A stretch of 64,000 nucleotides of DNA from CAYNFP01 sp964396655 (GTDB taxonomy: Bacteria; Bacillota_I; Bacilli_A; RF39; UBA660). Position numbers and translations under genes: made by a program. Below are positions 25,865 through 34,501 of this stretch, one piece after another. The notes under the pieces were generated by a model. The model saw only the letters and a list, made by a program, of their open reading frames with translations. It searched no databases and was not told the DNA's origin. The stretch covers positions 138,041 through 202,040 of the forward strand of contig CAYNFP010000001.1 of NCBI GenBank assembly GCA_964396655.1. Direction: 5' to 3'. Every line of letters begins with the position of its first letter. The stretch's first letter is position 1.

Positions 25865-27196
25865 ATGGGAAATAAATTTATCACTTATGCTGATTTAATA
25901 GAGATATTAAATGATTTGATAGATGGTTTAAATAATGGCGATATAAAATTTTTGAACAGAAATGTTTTTGATTCTATTATAAAAGGGAATAATTTTAATC
26001 GTTTCATATTTTATAAACTTCAACAATATAAATGCATTGAAAATAATAATGCTGTTTTAAGACTTTTGAATGATCCGGATTTGTCTTCGCATAGTTGTAT
26101 ATATGAAATTATGAATTTTATTAATGAAATTGGTCAGGAAACTGAATTAACTTTAGAGCAAAAGAATAAATTGGAGAGGTTAATTAAGGAAAATAATAAT
26201 TTAGGTAATTCATATAAAAAAATAGAGGAATTAAAATCTTTTATTGGAAACTATTTATTTGAGGAAATAAAACATGATATAGATTTAAATAATTATAGTG
26301 GAATAATAAATTTATATAAATTAATGGTTGATAGAAATGGATTTTTAGATAATAAAGAAGTATTTAAAAAAATAGTTTCTTTAAAGGGTGATTATTTTAA
26401 ATTGTGTTATAACATGGTTTATTTAGCTAGATTTGTAATAGGAGAGGAAGGCAAAAAGAATATAATTTATAAACAAATATTAGATGAACAATACGAAACA
26501 TTATCTATATTCTATGAACTATGTTTAGAAAATAATCCTTTTTTATCAAAGGTAAATAATTTACTTAAAGCCTATGAATCTGGTGAACTTGAATATGATT
26601 ATGATTTATTAAGTTCTTTGGTTTTAATATCAACAGAAGATTCTGAAGAAATAGATTATTATTCATATGAATATAATAGTAGTTATAATCAAAAATTTAA
26701 TCTATTTTTAATAAGTAAAAAAGTGGAATTTAAAAATAAATTTAATATAATTAATTATGGAGAAATAAGATATAAAGAATTGCCAAATTATGTTTCTATG
26801 CCTACAAGAAGTCATGAAGAAGACGCTGGAGCGGATGTATATGCAACAAAAGATATTGTTTTGAATCCGGGAGATAGATATAAAATGCCTCTTGGTATTG
26901 CTATTGAAATTCCCGTTGGTTCTATGGCGGTAATATATACTAAAAGTGGGACATTCATAAAAGGATTAATTTCTTATGAACCACCTATTGATGCTGGTTA
27001 TACTGGTGAAATTCATGCTTTACTTCATAATATAAATAATGAACCAATTATAATAAAAAAAGGTGATAAAGTGGGACAGTTAATATTGTTGCCGATATAT
27101 TTGCCGAAATTTAAAAAAACAGAAGAAGAATTAATATCAGGAGAAAGAGGAACTGGAGGTTTTGGTTCTACCGGTGCATCTTTGATTAAGAAATAG
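25865..27196 (+). CDS. dUTPase fused to an unknown N-terminal domain
   Basis: The 443-residue protein has a C-terminal trimeric-type dUTP diphosphatase domain at about residues 300-443 with the five motifs in order: DAGADVYA, the KSG equivalent of R-S-S/G, DAGYTGEIHALLHN, GDKVGQLILLP and RGTGGFGSTG. dUTPase turns dUTP into dUMP and keeps uracil out of DNA. The first 300 residues are helical and acidic and match no family I know. A normal dUTPase has about 145 residues. The start follows GGAGGT. Confidence 0.9.
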   Translation: MGNKFITYADLIEILNDLIDGLNNGDIKFLNRNVFDSIIKGNNFNRFIFYKLQQYKCIENNNAVLRLLNDPDLSSHSCIYEIMNFINEIGQETELTLEQKNKLERLIKENNNLGNSYKKIEELKSFIGNYLFEEIKHDIDLNNYSGIINLYKLMVDRNGFLDNKEVFKKIVSLKGDYFKLCYNMVYLARFVIGEEGKKNIIYKQILDEQYETLSIFYELCLENNPFLSKVNNLLKAYESGELEYDYDLLSSLVLISTEDSEEIDYYSYEYNSSYNQKFNLFLISKKVEFKNKFNIINYGEIRYKELPNYVSMPTRSHEEDAGADVYATKDIVLNPGDRYKMPLGIAIEIPVGSMAVIYTKSGTFIKGLISYEPPIDAGYTGEIHALLHNINNEPIIIKKGDKVGQLILLPIYLPKFKKTEEELISGERGTGGFGSTGASLIKK

Positions 27197-27216
27197 TAAT
27201 AATTACTATTTTTTTG
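27189..27216 (+). terminator. Terminator of the dUTPase fusion gene
   Basis: AAATAGTAAT and ATTACTATTT form a stem with a T tail, overlapping the stop codon. Confidence 0.7.
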
Positions 27217-27252
27217 TATGTTAAATATGTTAAAATTGTTTAGGAGACTATT

Positions 27253-28143
27253 ATGATAGATTTACATGTTCATACAAATTATTCTGATGGTTCTGATACA
27301 TTATTAGAAGTATTAAAAAAAGCTAATGATATTGGATTAGAAGTGTTATCTATAACAGATCACAATTCTTGCGATGCATACTTAGAATTAAATAATATTA
27401 ACAATTATTATAATGGTAAAATAATCATTGGTTGTGAAATTACAACTTCTTATAAAGGTGAAACAATAGAAGTGTTAGGATATGGTTTTGATTTAAATAA
27501 AATGGTAGATTTATTAAATGAGAATGTTCTTAAAGATGAAGAAAAGAAAATTAAAGAATTTGAATTAATAAAGAAAAGATTTAATGAAATTGGTGTTAAA
27601 TATGATATAAATAATATTAAATTTGATCCTAAGATTGGATCTAGTAGGATTTTATTTTGTAATGAAATTAAAAAATATAAAGAAAATGATGAATTCTTTT
27701 ATGATAAAAATTCAATAACTAGTAAAATGGGATTTACTAGAAATGAAATATATAATCCTAAAAGTCCTTTATATGTTGATGAAACTCTTTTATATCCAAC
27801 ATTAGATAAAACTATTTCAATAATTCATGAAACTGGAGGTAAAACATTTTTAGCTCATACATTTGCATATTCAAAGACTATTGCTGAAAGTCTTGATGAT
27901 ATTTATGATAATTATGAATTTGATGGTATAGAATGCTTTTACACAACATTTAGTGATGAACAAAGTGAGTATTTATTAGAATTTGCTAAAAAAAGAAATT
28001 TACTTATTTCTGGTGGTTCTGATTATCATGGAACAAATAAGATAAACCATGAATTAGGAATTGGAAGAGGGAATTTAAATATAAATAAAAATATATTAAA
28101 TAACTGGAACATAAATTATTTTAATTGTGAGGATAAAAAATGA
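27253..28143 (+). CDS. PHP-domain metal-dependent phosphoesterase
   Basis: The 296-residue protein has all the PHP metal-binding motifs: DLHVHTNYSDGSDT at residues 3-16, SITDHNSCDAY, GCEITTSYKG, AHTF and GGSDYHG near the end. Such YciV/TrpH-type proteins hydrolyse phosphate esters, including 3'-phosphoadenosine 5'-phosphate or short RNAs. Unlike the PHP part of DnaE above, this one keeps every ligand. It overlaps the VanZ-like gene by four bases. Confidence 0.9.
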   Translation: MIDLHVHTNYSDGSDTLLEVLKKANDIGLEVLSITDHNSCDAYLELNNINNYYNGKIIIGCEITTSYKGETIEVLGYGFDLNKMVDLLNENVLKDEEKKIKEFELIKKRFNEIGVKYDINNIKFDPKIGSSRILFCNEIKKYKENDEFFYDKNSITSKMGFTRNEIYNPKSPLYVDETLLYPTLDKTISIIHETGGKTFLAHTFAYSKTIAESLDDIYDNYEFDGIECFYTTFSDEQSEYLLEFAKKRNLLISGGSDYHGTNKINHELGIGRGNLNINKNILNNWNINYFNCEDKK

Positions 28144-28799
28144 AAATAAAATTATTAAAAATATTACCATACTTTTTATACTTAATATCTTTTGTTATAT
28201 TAGGATATTATATTTCATTAGAAATAGGTTCTTCTTTTAAAGTACCAACTATTTTTAAATTATTATGTATAGTAGGCAGTAGTATATATATATTCTTTGA
28301 TAGTTTTATATTAAGTAAAACTCATAAAAATAAAACCAAAAAAATAAAAATCATATCTGTATGGATAATCTTTGTTGAATATATTATTTTATTAATAATT
28401 TTAATTTTACTTGATCCTTCATATGGAAGGGGAATATCAAGTATATTTTCAAAAAAATCAGATATTTTAATATATTTAAATGAAAACAGTAATTTTATTC
28501 CATTTAAAACAATTATAGATTATATAAAAACTCAAAATATAAGCTTTATTATTATTAATGTTTTTGGAAATATATTTGCTTTTATGCCATTTGGAATATT
28601 TTTACCTTTAATATTTAAAAAAATTAATTTTTTTAAATTTATAATTTTAATGCTAACAATTGTATTTATTATAGAAATTATGCAAGTTATATTATTAACT
28701 GGATCAATAGATATAGATGATTTAATATTAAATGTTGGTGGGTCTTTAATAATATACAAGTTATATAAAAAAATAAGGAGTAATCATGGAAAAATATAA
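28140..28799 (+). CDS. VanZ-family membrane protein
   Basis: The 219-residue protein has about six hydrophobic segments and a VanZ-like C-terminal core: NSNFIPFKTI, then NVFGNIFAFMPFGIFLPL and a helix containing IDIDDLILNVGGSLI. VanZ proteins are linked to resistance to teicoplanin-like antibiotics in some species; most chromosomal members have no known function. It overlaps the PHP gene at its start and the TtcA-like gene at its end. Confidence 0.85.
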   Translation: MKIKLLKILPYFLYLISFVILGYYISLEIGSSFKVPTIFKLLCIVGSSIYIFFDSFILSKTHKNKTKKIKIISVWIIFVEYIILLIILILLDPSYGRGISSIFSKKSDILIYLNENSNFIPFKTIIDYIKTQNISFIIINVFGNIFAFMPFGIFLPLIFKKINFFKFIILMLTIVFIIEIMQVILLTGSIDIDDLILNVGGSLIIYKLYKKIRSNHGKI

Positions 28800-29619
28800 A
28801 GAAATTGAAAGAAGTATTATAACTAAGTTTCGTAAAGAAATTTATAGTAAAGTTATTAAAGCTATCAAAGATTATAAATTAATAGAAGAAAATGATAATG
28901 TAATGGTTTGCATTTCTGGAGGAAAAGATTCATTTTTAATGGCAAAATGTATAGAAGAAGTTAGAAAACATGGTAATGTTAAATTTGATGCTCATTATGT
29001 TATGATGAATCCAGGATATAATAAATATAATTTAAATATGATTTTAGAAAACGCTAAAACTTTAAATGTAGAATTAGAGATATTTAATACTGATATATTC
29101 GATATAGTTGCTAGCGATAAAGGAAAAAGTCCATGTTATTTATGCGCTAGAATGAGGAGGGGTCATTTATATAACAGAGCTCAAGAACTGGGATGTAATA
29201 AAATTGCTCTTGGGCATCATATGGATGATTTTATTGAAACAACTCTTTTATCTATGTTTTATGGAGCGGAAATAAAAACAATGTTACCAAAACTTCATAG
29301 TGATAATTTTAAAGGAATAGATTTAATTAGACCTGTGTGCTTAGTAAAAGAAGAGTATATATTAGCTTGGAAAAAATATAATGAATTAGAGTTTATTAAT
29401 TGTGCTTGTAGATTTACTGAAAATATTTGTTTAACAGATGATGGAACAAGTAAAAGAAGAGAAATGAAAAAATTAATACAAAGATTAAAAGAAACAAATT
29501 CTAAAGTGGATGAGAATATATACAAAGCTATGGAAAATGTTAATTTAAATGGTATTTTAGGTGGTCATAAAGATGAAAAAATTTATTCTTTTCTAGATGA
29601 TTTTGATAATAAAAAGTAG
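28786..29619 (+). CDS. TtcA-like tRNA 2-thiolation enzyme
   Basis: The 277-residue protein is an ATP-pyrophosphatase with the PP-loop SGGKDS at about residues 44-49, followed by GHHMDD and a CYLC pair with a later CAC motif. TtcA enzymes put sulfur on cytosine 32 of tRNAs and carry a [4Fe-4S] cluster on such cysteines. The first residues resemble the TtcA N-terminus (IERSIITKFRKEI). Since the window's own iscS-nifU set is broken, this enzyme must draw on another sulfur system. The gene overlaps the VanZ-like gene. Confidence 0.85.
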   Translation: MEKYKEIERSIITKFRKEIYSKVIKAIKDYKLIEENDNVMVCISGGKDSFLMAKCIEEVRKHGNVKFDAHYVMMNPGYNKYNLNMILENAKTLNVELEIFNTDIFDIVASDKGKSPCYLCARMRRGHLYNRAQELGCNKIALGHHMDDFIETTLLSMFYGAEIKTMLPKLHSDNFKGIDLIRPVCLVKEEYILAWKKYNELEFINCACRFTENICLTDDGTSKRREMKKLIQRLKETNSKVDENIYKAMENVNLNGILGGHKDEKIYSFLDDFDNKK

Positions 29620-29644
29620 TATTATATTAAGTGAGGTAGATAAA

Positions 29645-30358
29645 ATGATAGAAATAAAAAATTTAACTAAAAAATATGGAAACAAAAAAGTTGTCGATAA
29701 TCTTTCTTTAAAGATTGATAAAGGCGATATATTTGCATTTATAGGTCATAACGGAGCAGGTAAAACAACAACTATAAAAAGTATGACAGATATTATTGAA
29801 TTTGATGAAGGAGACATTTTATATGATGGAGTATCTATTAAAGATAATCCTATAGAATGTAAAAGGAATATGGCATATATTCCAGATAATCCAGATATTT
29901 ATGAATTTTTAAAGGGAATAGATTATCTAAATTTTATAGCAGATGTATATGGTATGGGAAAAGAAAGAGTAAAATATATTAATAAATACTCTGAAGCTTT
30001 TGAATTAAAAGAATTTTTGGGTAATCCAATTGGATCTTATTCACATGGTATGAAGCAAAAATTAGTTATAATAAGTGCATTAATTCATCAACCAAAATAT
30101 TTGATATTAGATGAGCCTTTTGTTGGTTTAGATCCAAGTGCAAGTCATACTTTAAAAGAATTTATGAGAGAATTAACTGAAAGCGGAGGATGTATTTTCT
30201 TTTCAACTCATGTTCTTGAGGTGGCAGAAAAATTATGTAATAAAGTTGCTATTATTAAATCTGGTAAATTAGTAGAAACCGGAGATATGAAAAGTGTGCT
30301 AAATAATAAATCATTAGAAGATATATTTTTGGAGTTAGAAAATGAAAAATCTAATTAG
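29645..30358 (+). CDS. ABC exporter ATP-binding protein
   Basis: The 237-residue ATPase has the Walker A motif GHNGAGKTT, the Q-loop, a signature region SYSHGMKQKL (in place of L-S-G-G-Q), Walker B YLILDEPFVGLD and a STHVLEVAEKLC switch. I placed the start at the ATG at 29645 after GTGAGGT. It overlaps the permease gene, which encodes its partner. The substrate is unknown. Confidence 0.93.
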   Translation: MIEIKNLTKKYGNKKVVDNLSLKIDKGDIFAFIGHNGAGKTTTIKSMTDIIEFDEGDILYDGVSIKDNPIECKRNMAYIPDNPDIYEFLKGIDYLNFIADVYGMGKERVKYINKYSEAFELKEFLGNPIGSYSHGMKQKLVIISALIHQPKYLILDEPFVGLDPSASHTLKEFMRELTESGGCIFFSTHVLEVAEKLCNKVAIIKSGKLVETGDMKSVLNNKSLEDIFLELENEKSN

Positions 30359-31937
30359 ATTAGTTAAAATAAATCTTTTAACTTTTTTTGATTTTAATAA
30401 AATATTAAAAGCTAAAAACAAAAAAGAAGCAATAAGGGCTATACCTAAAGCTGGTTTAATATTATTTGCATTTGGTTATTTTGGATATATGATTTATTCA
30501 ATGGCCAAATTTATTTTACAGGGATTATTAATGATGAATATTGCGAATCTGTTGCTTCCTTTATTTATGGCAATATTAAGTATATATTTATTATTTACAA
30601 CTATTTTTAGAGTCAATAAAACTATATTTAATGCTAAAGATTATAATATATTATTAAGTTTACCAATAAGAAAAACCACTATTATTTCAAGTAAATTAAT
30701 TGTTTTATATACATCTAATTTAATATATAGTTTAGTATTTATGATACCTAGTTATATTGCATATATAAATTATGTGGATGTAAATATTATATTTCATGTA
30801 TTTTACTTTATATCACTTTTATTTATACCTATTGTGCCTACAGTTATTGGTTCATTAATTGGAACAGCTTTAACAGGGGTTAGTAGTAGATTTAAACACA
30901 AAAATATAGTAAGTATGATTTTTAGTTTCATATTAATATTTGGAGTAATGATTTTATCTTATCAAACAAATAACATAAACTTTGAGGTGGTTGCAAATAT
31001 TAGTAATAAAGTGATGGGGTATTTTAATAGCTATTATCCATTAACTAAAATATATTTTGGTGTAATTGAAAACAAAATCTTATCTTTAATAATTTTTATA
31101 TCAATTTCAATTCTTTTATTTGAAGGATATAAATATTTAATAGTAAACTTTTTTGATAAAATAAATAGTAATTTAAAGTCAGTTACAATAATTAATAAAT
31201 ATAATGATTCAAAAGTTAATATAAGTAGTGGATTTATATCTTTATATAAAAAAGAAATAAAAAAATATTTTTCTAATCCCATGTATGTTTTAAATACTGG
31301 AATTGGCAGTATGCTTCTTATTATTATGGTTATTGCTTATGCAGTCATGGGGGGCGAAAAAGTAGAAGTACTTTTAGAAATGAAAGGCTTATCAGATGCT
31401 GTTGCTTTATATGGCCCAGTTGTATTTGGGGCATTTTGTGCTCTTAGTTGTACAACATATCCATCAATTTCATTAGAAGGAAAAAATCTTTGGATTCTTA
31501 AAAGTTTACCAATTAATATAAAAGAAATATTTATGTCAAAAATATTTGTTAATTTGACTATTTTATTTCCTATGATAATTATTAGTAGTATTGTACTTAC
31601 AATTACTCTTCACTTAAAATTAATAACTTTTCTTTTGTTGTTATTTACTCCTTTGATGTATTCAATTTTTATAGCTGCTTTAGGTTTATTAATTAATTTA
31701 ATATTTCCGGATTTTAATTGGAATAATGAAATTAAAGTTATAAAACAAAGTGTAGCATCTTTTATAACAGTCTTTTTAGGAATGATAATAGCAATTGTGC
31801 CTGTAACAATAAGCAGTAATTATAATCCAACCTTATTTTCATTTATAGTAGGACTTATTATGATGTTATTAAATGTTATTTTATATTTTATATTATTTAC
31901 TTATGGAAAATCCAAATTTGAAAAATTATTGATTTAA
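30342..31937 (+). CDS. ABC-2-type exporter permease
   Basis: The 531-residue protein has about twelve hydrophobic segments in two halves with a cytoplasmic loop near residues 285-305. Its two halves resemble each other in layout, each with a RKTTIISSKL-type or PINIKEIFMSK-type coupling stretch typical of ABC-2 permeases such as those beside YtrB-like ATPases. Its start overlaps the end of the ATPase gene. Confidence 0.85.
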   Translation: MKNLIRLVKINLLTFFDFNKILKAKNKKEAIRAIPKAGLILFAFGYFGYMIYSMAKFILQGLLMMNIANLLLPLFMAILSIYLLFTTIFRVNKTIFNAKDYNILLSLPIRKTTIISSKLIVLYTSNLIYSLVFMIPSYIAYINYVDVNIIFHVFYFISLLFIPIVPTVIGSLIGTALTGVSSRFKHKNIVSMIFSFILIFGVMILSYQTNNINFEVVANISNKVMGYFNSYYPLTKIYFGVIENKILSLIIFISISILLFEGYKYLIVNFFDKINSNLKSVTIINKYNDSKVNISSGFISLYKKEIKKYFSNPMYVLNTGIGSMLLIIMVIAYAVMGGEKVEVLLEMKGLSDAVALYGPVVFGAFCALSCTTYPSISLEGKNLWILKSLPINIKEIFMSKIFVNLTILFPMIIISSIVLTITLHLKLITFLLLLFTPLMYSIFIAALGLLINLIFPDFNWNNEIKVIKQSVASFITVFLGMIIAIVPVTISSNYNPTLFSFIVGLIMMLLNVILYFILFTYGKSKFEKLLI

Positions 31938-31978
31938 ATTTGAATCAACGCAATAATAAAGAGTAGGAGGGTGTTAAT

Positions 31979-31996
31979 ATGAAAAAAGATTTATAA
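31979..31996 (+). CDS. Very short reading frame with a strong ribosome binding site (possible frameshifted cationic peptide)
   Basis: After GTAGGAGGGTGTTAAT an ATG opens MKKDL and a stop. One extra A in the run of six (31982-31987) would give MKKRFIRKLFNKLMKR and a stop at about 32026, just before a strong terminator. The ribosome binding site and the terminator fit a real tiny gene, either broken or read with slippage. Confidence 0.35.
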   Translation: MKKDL

Positions 31997-32031
31997 GAAA
32001 ATTATTTAATAAACTAATGAAACGATAAAAA

Positions 32032-32062
32032 TAAGCTTTAACTTTTTTGTTAAAGTTTTTTA
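32032..32062 (+). terminator. Terminator downstream of the short frame
   Basis: AGCTTTAAC and GTTAAAGTT pair around TTTTTT and T residues follow. Confidence 0.75.
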
Positions 32063-32161
32063 ATATTGCTATTTTTTGATTTTTTGGTATAATATAAGCC
32101 ATAAAAGAGGGATTTTATTAATAAATAAAAAAATTAATAAAATTGACAAAGGTGAAAAAAT

Positions 32162-32929
32162 ATGGAATATAGTGCTAATAGATATTTTTTAGTAATGTTT
32201 TTAAGAAAAGAAAGTCAAACTTTTTTAAGTGAAGAAGAGGCTAAAACTTTTATAGAAAGGTATAACAAAAGAAATAGAGATTCCGAGAATCCAGAGGTTG
32301 GAGGAAAATTAAAAACAGTTCATAAATCTAAACCAAAAACTTGGATAATTAGTTACAATATATACAGAAAAATAACTAAGAAAACTTCATTAGAAACAAT
32401 TGATTATAATACATCAGAAAAATATGATAATGAAAAATCTCTTAAAACTAGATACGTTAATGATGTAAGAGGCAGTAAGGGGAAACTTTATGTTGGGTAT
32501 ATGGATGATGGAGAAGTAAAATTAATACCAGTGGCTTATAAAAAAGATAGATTATTTGTAGATTATGAAGAATTAATAAATTTTATGATAGAAAATTCAA
32601 GTAATCAAGAGTTTGTTTCTGCTTTTTGGTCAAGACCAAAATTAACAGAAAAAATAAAATATAAAAAGAATTCAAAATTTTATATGGGTAAAATCCATGA
32701 AGCCTATGGTGAATATTGGATGACTCAAAATAATTTAGAAGAAATAAAAGAATTAATTAAAGATTTTGTAAGAGTTTGGTGTACTTCTGATGGTAAAATA
32801 AATCAAAGATTAGTTAGAGAACTTGGTTCTATAGTTAAAGTGAGTTTGAGTATTGTTAAAAAAGAAGATAAAGGAAAAAAAGAACCTTTAAAAATAGATA
32901 CTAAAAAATTAGGTTTAACATTGTTCTAA
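32162..32929 (+). CDS. Unknown protein
   Basis: This 255-residue soluble basic protein has a lysine-rich end and no membrane segment. The first 70 residues look like a small alpha/beta domain, with FLVMFLRKE and a WIISYNIY strand. No family is recognised. It lies just ahead of spoIIGA, separated by 51 bp, but nothing shows it is part of the sporulation operon. Confidence 0.7.
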   Translation: MEYSANRYFLVMFLRKESQTFLSEEEAKTFIERYNKRNRDSENPEVGGKLKTVHKSKPKTWIISYNIYRKITKKTSLETIDYNTSEKYDNEKSLKTRYVNDVRGSKGKLYVGYMDDGEVKLIPVAYKKDRLFVDYEELINFMIENSSNQEFVSAFWSRPKLTEKIKYKKNSKFYMGKIHEAYGEYWMTQNNLEEIKELIKDFVRVWCTSDGKINQRLVRELGSIVKVSLSIVKKEDKGKKEPLKIDTKKLGLTLF

Positions 32930-32980
32930 AAACGACAAATTATGTTTGTTGTTTTTTTTATAATTAAAAAAGGTGAAAAT

Positions 32981-33751
32981 ATGAAAATATATTTAGATTT
33001 ATTATTTTTAATAAATTTTATATGTGACAGTTTAATTTTATTATCTGTTTCTATTATTTTAAGAAGAAATATTAAATTAAAAAGAATATTTTTGAGTGCT
33101 TTAATTGGATCTTTTAGTTTTTTTGTAATATTGATAAATATTAATCCAATTTTATTGTTTTTATTAAAATTAATTTTAGCTAGTATTATAGTTATAGTTT
33201 GTTTTAAATATAAAAATATTAGATATTTTTTAAATAATTTATTATATTTTTTTATTAACAGTTTAATATTGGGGGGCTCTATTTATTTAATAAATTTAAA
33301 ATTAGATAATTTTGCTATTAAAAATGAATTATTATTTAATTTTATTATTTTAGTAATATTTAGTCCAGTTATTATATATATTTATATAAGGACATGTTTG
33401 AAACTTAAGAATGAATATTCATTAAGATACAAAGTAGATGTATATATAAATAGTAAAATAATTAATTTAAATGGATTTTATGATACCGGAAACACTTTAA
33501 TTGACCCATATAAAAGAAGAAGTGTTATCATAGTAGATAAAAAATATTTTGAAGGCATGAAATTAAATATATTATTAGTGCCTATTAATACAGTTAATGG
33601 AATATATTTATTAGAATGTTTTAAGCCAGATGCTGTATATATTAAAGGAGTAGGTATTAAATATAATTTATTAATTGGAATGAGTGAGGATGAAATATGT
33701 ATTGAAGGAATAGACTGTCTATTAAATAAAAGAATATTGGAGGATTTATGA
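32981..33751 (+). CDS. spoIIGA: Sigma-E processing peptidase SpoIIGA
   Basis: SpoIIGA is the membrane aspartic protease that cuts the pro-peptide from pro-SigE in the mother cell. The 256-residue protein has about five membrane segments in the first half and a C-terminal protease domain with NGFYDTGNTLIDP carrying the catalytic D-T-G. The ATG at 32981 follows AAAAGGTGAAA; a longer frame from 32942 lacks a site. It overlaps sigE by four bases, the usual operon order. Confidence 0.93.
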   Translation: MKIYLDLLFLINFICDSLILLSVSIILRRNIKLKRIFLSALIGSFSFFVILININPILLFLLKLILASIIVIVCFKYKNIRYFLNNLLYFFINSLILGGSIYLINLKLDNFAIKNELLFNFIILVIFSPVIIYIYIRTCLKLKNEYSLRYKVDVYINSKIINLNGFYDTGNTLIDPYKRRSVIIVDKKYFEGMKLNILLVPINTVNGIYLLECFKPDAVYIKGVGIKYNLLIGMSEDEICIEGIDCLLNKRILEDL

Positions 33752-34428
33752 ATATAAAGGATTTGTTTAGAAAATTAATAGGAAATAATATATATTACGT
33801 TGGAAGTTCAGATATTTTGCCTCCTCCTTTACCAAAAGCTGAAGAAGAAGCACTTGTTTTGTTGAGTGAAAAAGGTGATAAAAAAGCTAGAAATAAATTA
33901 GTTGAACACAATCTTAGATTAGTAGTATTTTTATCAAAGAAATATGATAATACCGGTTATGATTTAGAAGATTTAGTAAGTATTGGAACCATAGGTTTAA
34001 TTAAGGGAGTAAACACATATAAATTAGATAAAAATATAAAACTTGCTACATATGCATCAAGGTGTATTGATAATGAAATATTAATGTTTTTAAGAAAAAA
34101 TAAAAGAAAAAAAATAGAAGTTAGTTTTGAAGATTCAATAAATTTTGATGGAGAAGGAAATGAGTTACATTTAGAGGATGTTTTGGGAACTGAGAGTGAT
34201 ATGATTGAGAAAGAATATGAGTTTATTGTTGATAAAAGTATACTACTTGGTGAAATAAATAAATTAAATGACAGAGATAAAGAAATAATAATTATGAGAT
34301 ATGGTTTAATGAACGCTAAAGAATATACTCAAAAAGAAGTAGCAGAAAAATTAGGGATAAGCCAGTCATATATATCGAGAATTGAAAAAAAAGTTATAAA
34401 GAGATTATCTAACTTATTAAAAGTATAA
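33748..34428 (+). CDS. sigE: Mother-cell sporulation sigma factor SigE (pro-form)
   Basis: The 226-residue sigma-70-family factor has a pro-sequence followed by YYVGSSDILPPPLP, which matches the SpoIIGA cleavage region of pro-SigE. Region 2 is visible as NLRLVVFLSKKY and GLIKGVNTY, and region 4 as EVAEKLGISQSYISRIEKK. SigE runs early mother-cell transcription. Its gene overlaps spoIIGA by four bases and has a perfect-palindrome terminator. In Bacillus sigG follows directly; here three other genes come between. Confidence 0.95.
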   Translation: MNIKDLFRKLIGNNIYYVGSSDILPPPLPKAEEEALVLLSEKGDKKARNKLVEHNLRLVVFLSKKYDNTGYDLEDLVSIGTIGLIKGVNTYKLDKNIKLATYASRCIDNEILMFLRKNKRKKIEVSFEDSINFDGEGNELHLEDVLGTESDMIEKEYEFIVDKSILLGEINKLNDRDKEIIIMRYGLMNAKEYTQKEVAEKLGISQSYISRIEKKVIKRLSNLLKV

Positions 34429-34447
34429 ATTTATACTTTTTTTTTAA
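34417..34447 (+). terminator. Terminator of spoIIGA-sigE
   Basis: AAAGTATAAATTTATACTTT is a perfect palindrome followed by T residues; it overlaps the last sigE codons. Confidence 0.75.
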
Positions 34448-34501
34448 TGCCTTGTATGCTAAAATATATATGTATACTAGAAAAGTAATCGGAGGCATTT
34501 T

